5,597 bases of DNA. Origin: Acidobacteriota bacterium. GTDB taxonomy: Bacteria > Acidobacteriota > Blastocatellia > Pyrinomonadales > Pyrinomonadaceae. Below are positions 1-4,821 of this stretch, piece after piece. Both the position numbers and the translations under genes were made by a program. The notes beneath the pieces were generated by a model, which saw nothing but the letters and a program-made list of their open reading frames with translations, was not told the origin of the DNA and did no database searches. The stretch is taken from positions 1 through 5,597 of the forward strand of contig JADYZI010000502.1 in NCBI GenBank assembly GCA_020853255.1, in the 5' to 3' direction. The number at the start of each line of letters is the position of its first letter. Position 1 is the stretch's first letter.

Positions 1-389
1 ATATCGACATCCTCACTGCCGCCCTTCTCCACGACACCATCGAAGACACAGACACAACACGACAGGATATCGAAGCCCGGTTCGGCCAGCGAACGGCCGA
101 CATCGTAATGGAGGTGACCGATGACAAGTCGCTCACGAAAGCCGAACGAAAACGTCTGCAGGTCGAGCACGCTCCGCATCTTTCCCCGGGCGCAAAGCTC
201 GTAAAACTTGCAGACAAGATCAGTAATATTACCGACATTATTGAAAGGCCTCCCAGCGATTGGGACGATCAACGCCGGCGTGAGTACGTAGAGTGGGGCG
301 TTTCCGTCGTTGCGGGACTTCGCGGGATCAACGAGGAATTAGAAAGGCATTTTGACCAGGTCGTCAAACGCGCCGAAATAGAAATTTGA
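1..389 (+). CDS. MESH1/HDDC3-like (p)ppGpp hydrolase, 3' part
   Basis: HD-domain metal-dependent hydrolase, expected to remove the 3' pyrophosphate of ppGpp and so lower the stringent-response alarmone in the cytosol. The gene enters from the left edge; its frame starts at position 3 and gives 128 residues. Seen near the start is LLHDTIEDT, the RelA/SpoT-type HD...ED signature (H10, D11, E14, D15 of the fragment). VKLADKISN follows, with its metal-binding Asp at fragment residue 71. The 60-residue spacing between the two Asp matches that recalled for animal MESH1 (D62 and D122). [10 protein letters not shown] and [12 protein letters not shown] also closely resemble animal MESH1. By that alignment about 51 N-terminal residues, including the first metal His, lie outside the window, so the full protein would be about 179 residues, the MESH1 length. 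There is no synthetase domain in the visible part, so this looks like a small alarmone hydrolase, not a full Rel protein. Activity on NADPH, reported for animal MESH1, is possible but unsupported here. Confidence 0.9.
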   Translation, partial: IDILTAALLHDTIEDTDTTRQDIEARFGQRTADIVMEVTDDKSLTKAERKRLQVEHAPHLSPGAKLVKLADKISNITDIIERPPSDWDDQRRREYVEWGVSVVAGLRGINEELERHFDQVVKRAEIEI

Positions 390-426
390 GGATTTTGCGA
401 GCGATGATCGATCCTATTCGTGTACG

Positions 427-501
427 TTCGTGTCTTTTTTTTCGTGGATTTCGTGGTCAGTGTTTTCCCGCACCACGAAACCCGCGAAACGAAAACACGA
501 A
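427..501. repeat. Imperfect inverted repeat of TTCGTGG-type units
   Basis: The left arm (427-457) and right arm (472-501) are near-complementary over about 30 bases with one base of length difference. The inner 18 bases (440-457 against 472-489) match at 16 positions. The loop of 14 bases is 458-471. Both arms are made of short units like TTCGTGTC and TTTCGTGGT, and the right arm continues with further CACGAA units up to about 510. Similar runs of CACGAAA-type units are, from memory, scattered between genes in many environmental bacterial genomes. It lies in the gap between the hydrolase gene and the convergent moaE gene. It could be a mobile REP-like element or act as an RNA hairpin that separates the two transcripts. 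No coding sequence is apparent. Confidence 0.6.
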
Positions 502-508
502 ACTCACG

Positions 509-552
509 AAAAAGAAGGCCAAACACTGATTCTTTCAGAGGTACGGTTTGGC
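509..552 (-). terminator. Probable terminator of the moa operon
   Basis: Read leftward, five bases after the moaE stop codon, there is a 7-bp stem GCCAAAC/GTTTGGC (546-552 with 518-524). It encloses a second 4-bp stem (CTGA/TCAG at 526-529 and 535-538). The outer stem is followed at once by a pyrimidine tract, CTTCTTTTT (509-517). This resembles a rho-independent terminator, but the outer loop is long (21 bases) and the stem is short, so the call is tentative. Confidence 0.4.
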
Positions 553-556
553 ACGG

Positions 557-1021
557 TTACTCGGCACCTTCGACCCAGACTTCCCCGTCGGCATAAACCT
601 CTTTTTTCCAGATCGGAACAGTCCGTTTGAGTTCGCGGATGACCCATTCGCAGGCGGCGAATGCTGCCTTTCGGTGCGGTGCGGCGACCGAGATCACCAC
701 GCTTGTCTCGCCGATCTCAAGTTTCCCAAGTCTGTGGACGATGCCGATATTCGATATCTCGAACTGCTGCCTTGCCTGTTCGATCAGCTTGTACATCTCT
801 TTGACCGCCATCGATTCGTATGCCTCGTACACCAGATAGCGGGTTTCACGTGTTTCGCCGGTTTCCTTGTCTTTCGTAAGCCCTCTCGCATAGCCGTCAA
901 GCGTCACTGTCGCCCCGCACTCCACCGGCACGACGCGGCGAGCAACCGACGTAATATCGACGGGGTCCGTCGTAAGCTCGGCACAATCACGTGACTGTTC
1001 TGTGGTTTGGGCGAAAGCCAT
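557..1021 (-). CDS. moaE: Molybdopterin synthase catalytic subunit MoaE
   Basis: MoaE forms the catalytic subunit of the MoaD2-MoaE2 heterotetramer, which converts precursor Z (cyclic pyranopterin monophosphate) into molybdopterin in the cytosol. The 154-residue protein carries the family signatures ELTTDP near residue 15, LVYEAYESMA at 63-72, HRLGKLEIGE at 96-105, the APHR box with H116 and R117, and PIWKKE at 136-141. K132 and K139 are seven residues apart and 16 beyond H116. This equals the spacing of the E. coli catalytic Lys119/Lys126 to His103, so the active site looks complete. R46 is the likely equivalent of Arg39. The N-terminus is about 14 residues longer than the usual start just before the ELTTDP box; no strong ribosome site decides the start. 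It is the last gene of the moaD-nucleotidyltransferase-moaE operon, 17 bases after the preceding stop. Confidence 0.96.
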   Translation of the reverse strand: MAFAQTTEQSRDCAELTTDPVDITSVARRVVPVECGATVTLDGYARGLTKDKETGETRETRYLVYEAYESMAVKEMYKLIEQARQQFEISNIGIVHRLGKLEIGETSVVISVAAPHRKAAFAACEWVIRELKRTVPIWKKEVYADGEVWVEGAE

Positions 1022-1038
1022 AGGGAAAGATCTTAACT

Positions 1039-1569
1039 TTAGGGCCGTTCGATCTGTGAGCGGAGGTCGTCATTCAGCCGCTGCCAGAGCTCAGGATGCG
1101 ATTCGACAAGCCGCGCAATATCGGCAAGGTCCTTCAGGCGTTTGCTCTGACGGCGGGTTGGATCGCTCCAGGCTCTGACCTTGCCTGCCAACGTGTCTTC
1201 GAGGCTTGCGACGCGAAGCAAAATACCGTGTACGTCCGCCGCGACACCACGTTCAGCAAAATCCCGATACGACCCCTCGGTCGTAAGTTGAATGCTGACC
1301 TTTGAGGTTCCCTTAAAATTGATCGGCCAGTCGAACGGTTCTGCGGTAAAACCAGCATCGACAAGGGCATTTTCCGCCTTTTCGATCGCATCCGCCGCAA
1401 CTACAAAATCTACATCAAGGGTCACCATCTGCTCAGAGGCCCAATGGTTAACGGCAACACCGCCGATGGCGCACCAAAGTATATCCGCCGATTCCAATGC
1501 ATTTACAAATCGCATCACATCGTCGGTCCCGCCGAGGGTTTGCCAATCGTAGAACTGTTTTTCAGTCAT
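1039..1569 (-). CDS. Small nucleotidyltransferase, AbiEii-like fold
   Basis: A 176-residue protein of the Pol beta-type nucleotidyltransferase superfamily. Seen are the glycine pair GG at 36-37 in an IGGVAVNHWA segment, then TLDVDFVV at 50-57 with the two metal-binding Asp (D52, D54). A C-terminal helix reads LEDTLAGKVRAWSDPTRRQSK (from about 123), then LKDLADIARLVESHP, typical of stand-alone members related to AbiEii/AbiGii-type proteins. The third acidic residue expected in the next strand (usually V/I-D-I-Q) is Ser92 in VSIQLTT, which may weaken or remove activity. The target is unknown: transfer of a nucleotide to a protein, RNA or small molecule is possible. No partner antitoxin of the AbiEi or HEPN type is adjacent, so a toxin role is not supported. 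It sits between moaD (27 bases upstream) and moaE (17 bases downstream) and is probably co-transcribed. An AAAG sequence just before the ATG is a weak ribosome site. Confidence 0.8.
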   Translation of the reverse strand: MTEKQFYDWQTLGGTDDVMRFVNALESADILWCAIGGVAVNHWASEQMVTLDVDFVVAADAIEKAENALVDAGFTAEPFDWPINFKGTSKVSIQLTTEGSYRDFAERGVAADVHGILLRVASLEDTLAGKVRAWSDPTRRQSKRLKDLADIARLVESHPELWQRLNDDLRSQIERP

Positions 1570-1581
1570 TCTTTCGAAAGC

Positions 1582-1587
1582 ATTATA
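1582..1587 (-). promoter_or_regulatory. Candidate internal -10 before the nucleotidyltransferase
   Basis: A perfect TATAAT on the minus strand lies between the moaD stop and the nucleotidyltransferase ATG, with 12 bases between it and the ATG. The region where a -35 would lie shows no good match to TTGACA, and a start here would leave a leader of only a few bases. It could let the inserted gene be expressed apart from moaD, but it may be chance. Confidence 0.2.
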
Positions 1588-1596
1588 CCCGACAAC

Positions 1597-1836
1597 TCAG
1601 CCGCCGGATACCGCGGTAAAAACAGCGATCTTGTCGCCGTCACTGAGTATGCCGTCGGCGTCGGCATACTCTTCGTTGACGGCGATCAGCAGCTTAAGTT
1701 TTGAAAGGGCCGGGTATTCCCGAGTCAGATCACGTGCCAGCCTTTCAACCGTTAAGTTCCCGCCCGTCTGGAGTTCAATTTCCCTTGATCCGGCCGCGTC
1801 AGCCGTTGCCCCAAAAAACAAGATCTTTAAGTTCAT
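1597..1836 (-). CDS. moaD: Molybdopterin synthase sulfur carrier subunit MoaD
   Basis: A 79-residue ubiquitin-fold protein. Its C-terminal Gly is activated as an adenylate and then a thiocarboxylate, giving the sulfur that MoaE inserts into precursor Z. Seen are the N-terminal strand MNLKILFFGATADAAG, the middle LSKLKLLIAVNEEYAD and the C-terminal DGDKIAVFTAVSGG, ending exactly in the required Gly-Gly. The frame stays open upstream to 1929, but that would add 31 residues unlike the family and run into the divergent cls gene. The ATG at 1834-1836 gives the normal MoaD length and start. It is the first gene of the leftward operon, transcribed from the region shared with cls. No clear ribosome site is seen. 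A short palindrome, GTGGG-C-CCCAC, lies at 1845-1855, eight bases before the start. Confidence 0.95.
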   Translation of the reverse strand: MNLKILFFGATADAAGSREIELQTGGNLTVERLARDLTREYPALSKLKLLIAVNEEYADADGILSDGDKIAVFTAVSGG

Positions 1837-1885
1837 AACACTAAGTGGGCCCCACAGATCATTCTGGCAAAAAACCGGTAAACTG

Positions 1886-1891
1886 TATAAT
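1886..1891 (+). promoter_or_regulatory. Candidate -10 of the cls promoter
   Basis: A perfect TATAAT hexamer lies 19 bases before the cls ATG in the 74-base gap between divergent moaD and cls. The best -35 region (about 1862-1868, TTCTGGC) is weak. It overlaps the palindrome at 1886-1900. A leader of about a dozen bases would result, fitting the absence of an obvious Shine-Dalgarno sequence. Confidence 0.35.
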
Positions 1892-1900
1892 TCAAGTATA
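1886..1900. promoter_or_regulatory. Palindrome in the moaD/cls divergent region
   Basis: The 15-base sequence TATAATTCAAGTATA reads as a palindrome around its central C with one mismatched pair (six of seven pairs match). It covers the candidate cls -10. The same bases on the other strand give TATACT and TATACA, which could serve as -10 elements toward moaD. It could be an operator for a dimeric regulator or only the product of AT-rich overlapping promoters. Confidence 0.25.
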
Positions 1901-1910
1901 AACGCTTGGC

Positions 1911-3353
1911 ATGACAACCAAAGTCGCAAATCCGCACACGCTGAACATCGATCTTCCGGTGATCGACAGGAACTACGTCAATGAATCGATCGAACGGGTG
2001 ACGGGCGCCGAGCTGATCACCGGCAACGACATCGAGCTTCTCATCGATGCCGCGGAGAATTATCCGGCCTGGCTGGCCGCGATAGAGTCGGCCGAAAACC
2101 AGATACTATTTGAAAGCTACATTATCCACGATGATGGTCAGGGGCGCATTTTTGCGGATGCGTTGATCAAAAAGGCAAAGCAGGGCGTTGATGTAAAACT
2201 TATCTACGACTGGCTTGGCGGTTTTGGAAAAACGTCGCGTCGGTTCTGGCGAAAACTTCGTGAGAACGGCATTGAGGTCCGCTGTTATAATCCGCCAAGC
2301 CTGATGGACCCGCTCGCCATTTTTAGCCGCGACCATCGAAAGACGATGGTGGTCGACGGTCAAACCGCCTTTGTTTCAGGCCTTTGCGTTGGGCAGGACT
2401 GGGTCGGCCATCCGGATCAGGATGTTCCGGGATGGCGTGATACGGGCGTTCAATTGACCGGTCCAGCGGTCAGCCTGGTTGAGACAGCGTTCGCAACCGT
2501 ATGGGGAACGCTGGGCCCAAAGCTCGAACCCAGGCAGCCCGCGCGCGATCGTCGATCGGCCGATACGGCTGGCAAGATCGCTCTTCGCGTAGTCGCAAGC
2601 GTTCCTGGCGCGGCAAATGTTTATCGCGCCGATCAGGTCCTTGCGGTTGCATCCTGCGAATCTATGTGGATCAGCGACGCCTACTTCATAGGCATTCCGT
2701 CATATCTGCAGAATCTCAAGGATGCGGCCGCTGACGGCGTGGATGTTCGCATCCTTGTGCCTCAATCGACCGACATAGGGTTGATCCGCGATACCACACG
2801 CTCAACCTATAGGCCGCTACTGGAGGCAGGCGTCCGCGTTTTTGAATGGAACGGCCCAATGATGCATGCCAAAACCGCTGTTTTTGACGGACGCTATTCG
2901 AGGGTCGGCTCGACAAATCTGAATATCGCCAGTTGGTTTGGGAATTATGAGATGGATGTGCTCGTCGAGGACGAGGGCTTTGGGCGGCAAATGCAGGAAA
3001 TGTTCCTTCGCGATATGGAGAACTCGACAGAGATCGTCCTGTCTCTCACCGCCGGGTCGGCATCTAAAACACCAAAGCGAAAGAAAAGGGCCAGGAAAGG
3101 CGGCGGAAGTATGCGCAAGGCGACAGCCAATGCGCTAAATGCCGCAACCTCTATCGGCACCGCCCTCACCCGCCAAGCTCCGCTCGGTGCGGCCGAGGCA
3201 CGGCTGCTGTTCATCGGAGGCGGACTATTGCTTGGCTTTGCTCTATTGCTGATCTTTTTCCCGCGCGGAGCATCGATACCGATCGTGGTGCTCCTCCTCC
3301 TTTTAGCCATCCCAACACTGATAAAAGCCGTCCAAAGTTATCGGAAATACTGA
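1911..3353 (+). CDS. Cardiolipin synthase-like phospholipase D protein
   Basis: A 480-residue phospholipase D superfamily protein, likely a cardiolipin synthase or related phosphatidyltransferase at the inner membrane. Two complete HxKxxxxD catalytic motifs are seen: H142, K144, D149 (DHRKTMVVDG) and H319, K321, D326 (MHAKTAVFDG), the second followed by GSTNLN at 333-338. Having both motifs in one chain is the usual arrangement for an active monomer. There is no N-terminal membrane segment, as in E. coli ClsB and unlike ClsA. Instead a basic linker (KRKKRARK, about 389-396) is followed by two hydrophobic stretches at about 432-450 and 456-471, a C-terminal anchor. The start is chosen because this ATG is the first in frame after a plausible promoter; the ribosome site is poor. 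The stop overlaps the next gene by one base (TGATG), pointing to translational coupling. An alternative role as a non-specific phosphodiesterase cannot be excluded. Confidence 0.85.
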   Translation: MTTKVANPHTLNIDLPVIDRNYVNESIERVTGAELITGNDIELLIDAAENYPAWLAAIESAENQILFESYIIHDDGQGRIFADALIKKAKQGVDVKLIYDWLGGFGKTSRRFWRKLRENGIEVRCYNPPSLMDPLAIFSRDHRKTMVVDGQTAFVSGLCVGQDWVGHPDQDVPGWRDTGVQLTGPAVSLVETAFATVWGTLGPKLEPRQPARDRRSADTAGKIALRVVASVPGAANVYRADQVLAVASCESMWISDAYFIGIPSYLQNLKDAAADGVDVRILVPQSTDIGLIRDTTRSTYRPLLEAGVRVFEWNGPMMHAKTAVFDGRYSRVGSTNLNIASWFGNYEMDVLVEDEGFGRQMQEMFLRDMENSTEIVLSLTAGSASKTPKRKKRARKGGGSMRKATANALNAATSIGTALTRQAPLGAAEARLLFIGGGLLLGFALLLIFFPRGASIPIVVLLLLLAIPTLIKAVQSYRKY

Positions 3354-4072
3354 TGAGAACGATCAAAGCGGCAACGTACAATATTCATAAATGCGTCGGT
3401 ATCGACCGCAAATATTCGCCAGAACGAATTGTTGACGTTTTGCGCGAGATCGACGCGGACGTGATAGCTCTGCAGGAAGTCCTTTGCCATTCTCACCTGC
3501 ACGCGCGTGATCATCAGGCAAGATTTATAGCCGATGAACTAGGAATGGAATATCGTCTCGGCGAGAACCGGCAAATAAAAGGCGGCGGTTACGGAAACGC
3601 AATACTGAGCCGTCTGCCGATAGATTTTCATCAGAATTACGACATCACGATCAAGAAATACGAGCCCCGCGGCTGCCTTCGTTCCACGATTTCGATAGAC
3701 GGCGAGCAGCTTCATTTCATCAACATCCACATGGGCACCTCCTTTTTCGAACGCCGCCTGCAGGTGCACAAAATACTGGCCAAACATGTCCTCGACGATC
3801 CCGAACTGAAAGGCCGCCGCATTGTCGCCGGCGATTTCAATGAATGGATAAACGGCGTGACAACACGGCTATTTAGGTCAAATTTCAAGAGCATCGATCC
3901 GCGCCTCGACCTCGGCAGGGCGCGGACCTTCCCCGGCATCCTGCCCCTGGTGCATCTTGACAACGTTTATTTTGACGAAAGTTTCAGATTGAGGAATGCA
4001 ACACTCCACCGAAGCCGAACCGCGCTTATTGCTTCCGATCATCTTCCGATCGTTGCGGAGTTCGACCTTTAG
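3353..4072 (+). CDS. Endonuclease/exonuclease/phosphatase family protein, YbhP-like
   Basis: A 239-residue protein of the EEP superfamily of Mg-dependent phosphoesterases (DNase I, exonuclease III, inositol phosphatases, neutral sphingomyelinase). The motifs are in order: TYNIHKC with N10 near the start, LQE with metal-binding E42, NIHMG with H126, AGDFNEW with D161 and N163, LDNVYF with D203, and ASDHLPI with D229 and H230. The catalytic set is therefore complete, and the length fits a minimal single-domain member. No signal peptide or membrane segment is seen. Its ATG overlaps the cls stop by one base, so the two are made from one message. In E. coli ybhP, an EEP gene, neighbours clsB (ybhO), so the pair probably works on phospholipids or their head groups. 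The substrate is inference; a nuclease role is the alternative. The 3' end overlaps the convergent broken gene by 47 bases. Confidence 0.88.
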   Translation: MRTIKAATYNIHKCVGIDRKYSPERIVDVLREIDADVIALQEVLCHSHLHARDHQARFIADELGMEYRLGENRQIKGGGYGNAILSRLPIDFHQNYDITIKKYEPRGCLRSTISIDGEQLHFINIHMGTSFFERRLQVHKILAKHVLDDPELKGRRIVAGDFNEWINGVTTRLFRSNFKSIDPRLDLGRARTFPGILPLVHLDNVYFDESFRLRNATLHRSRTALIASDHLPIVAEFDL

Positions 4073-4455
4073 AGCGTTCGCGTGACCATAGTCGGGACGA
4101 CCAACCACGATCCAAATCCGATCCTATATATTTGGTGATCCCACAATTCCTGCAGGTTACGTTAAAGACTCCCGTGAATCCGACCGCCGAAATATGAAAC
4201 GGTTTGCAGCAGTGCGGACAAAGCCAGCGTGTCAGACGCAAGGTGAAGAATGCAATAACTGGAAGGAAAAAAAACAACACCGATGAAAAGGAGATCTATG
4301 CCGAATACAGTAGCCGGAAGACCCAGGCTACCCGCCATAGACGGAAACAAGATGATGGCCGGGAAGAACCCCAAAACACTTAGCCAGAAGTTTCGCCAAT
4401 AACGACGATACTCCACCCATTGAGCCTGATACGGGTAATCGATATCAACATTCAT
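4026..4455 (-). pseudogene. Frameshifted zinc-ribbon membrane protein
   Basis: Two overlapping frames together make one sensible protein. From the ATG at 4453-4455, frame one gives 63 good residues, with a hydrophobic segment at about 24-43 and the start of a second at about 50-63. It then turns into unrelated sequence that stops at 4162. Frame two takes over at the run of eight T (4267-4274 on the minus strand) and completes the second hydrophobic segment (FIGVVFF then LPVIAFFTL). It continues with CPHC and CRNCG, cysteine pairs C79/C82 and C101/C104 of the joined product, which form a zinc ribbon, then KYIG. Removing one T restores a 142-residue protein. Short proteins with two membrane helices followed by a CPxC...CxxCG ribbon are familiar as uncharacterised bacterial proteins; function is unknown. 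The last 30 or so residues run antisense to the end of the EEP gene and may not be original. The cause could be mutation, a sequencing error in the homopolymer, or transcriptional slippage. Confidence 0.6.
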
Positions 4456-4487
4456 GCTCGATTTGGCTTCGCCTCGATCTAATTGAG

Positions 4488-4553
4488 TTAGTCAACTTCA
4501 AAATCAGTTCTCGGAACTCCTGATTGACGAATTATTGATTGAAGCGTGCCAAT
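4488..4553 (-). pseudogene. hicA: Remnant of hicA toxin gene, 3' end
   Basis: This short frame reads IGTLQSIIRQSGVPRTDF, then EVD and a stop. The segment GTL-x-x-IIRQSGV-x-x-x-F is the characteristic C-terminal end of HicA (YcfA-family) mRNA interferases, where it follows a conserved HxE segment. Everything before it, including the HicA double-stranded-RNA-binding-like core and its catalytic His, is missing. The remnant begins within a few bases of the end of the hicB reading sequence. The simplest reading is a deletion of roughly the first two thirds of hicA, leaving only its tail next to hicB. No toxin can be made from it. The match rests on family memory over 18 residues, so it is good but not certain. 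Confidence 0.55.
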
Positions 4554-4555
4554 TC

Positions 4556-4784
4556 CTACGCAGCCGCTTCAATTTCGACCTCCAGCGGGGTTAATAGATC
4601 TCGGAATTCAAGCGGCTAGAGAGTTCGTTAGGGTGGCAGCTTCAAAGAACAACTCAACCGCTTCTCGCAAGTTCGCTCTTGCCTCTTCGACGGTTCCTCC
4701 CTGGCTGGCTATGTCAAGCTCCGAACAGAGCGAGACGTACCCGTCTTCTTCACGCCAAATGGTTGCCGTCAGAGTTCTCGTCAT
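4556..4784 (-). pseudogene. hicB: HicB-family antitoxin gene with two frame breaks
   Basis: From the ATG at 4782-4784 the frame gives MTRTLTATIWREEDGYVSLC, then ELDIASQGGTVEEARANL and EAVELFFEAA. This is the typical N-terminal domain (partial RNase H fold) of HicB antitoxins of the HicAB type II module. It then stops early at 4608, leaving 58 residues. The missing end is visible in the other two frames: after a one-base shift near 4631-4636 the sequence reads PNELSSRLNSEIY. After another one-base shift near 4590-4597 it reads LTPLEVEIEAAA and stops at 4556. Joined, this gives a normal HicB tail (compare the usual RLxxEVYVTxxEVAV ending). Both shifts look like the loss of one base. The gene lies 37 bases after the thiG stop, perhaps read from the same message. 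An upstream GTG at 4833-4835 is in frame but unlike the family. A truncated 58-residue protein could still be made. Confidence 0.65.
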
Positions 4785-4821
4785 ATCGATCAGCAAAACA
4801 ATAGCATAAGCGAAGAACAGA

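Noticed and set aside
427..540. CRISPR-like array from repeated CACGAA units
   Set aside because: Units are short, variable and unevenly spaced, with no regular spacers and no cas genes nearby.
548..994. Long plus-strand open frame opposite moaE
   Set aside because: It is the antisense shadow of a clear MoaE gene and shows no protein family features of its own.
1039..1569. Type IV toxin-antitoxin (AbiE) or MNT/HEPN toxin system
   Set aside because: The nucleotidyltransferase has no adjacent AbiEi-like or HEPN partner; its neighbours are moaD and moaE.
1837..1929. Longer moaD with 31 extra N-terminal residues
   Set aside because: The extension does not resemble MoaD, covers the promoter region and crosses into the start of the divergent cls gene.
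2945..3310. Minus-strand open frame opposite the 3' part of the cls gene
   Set aside because: Low-complexity Ser/Pro/Arg-rich translation with no motif, fully overlapped by a gene with strong family signatures.
4073..4115. Possible terminator after the EEP gene
   Set aside because: Only a 4-bp GTCG-GGA-CGAC hairpin is present with no following T run, so it is not supported.
4456..4487. GGC-TTC-GCC hairpin flanked by TCGA repeats
   Set aside because: The stem has only three pairs and can occur by chance; no consistent regulatory role was evident.
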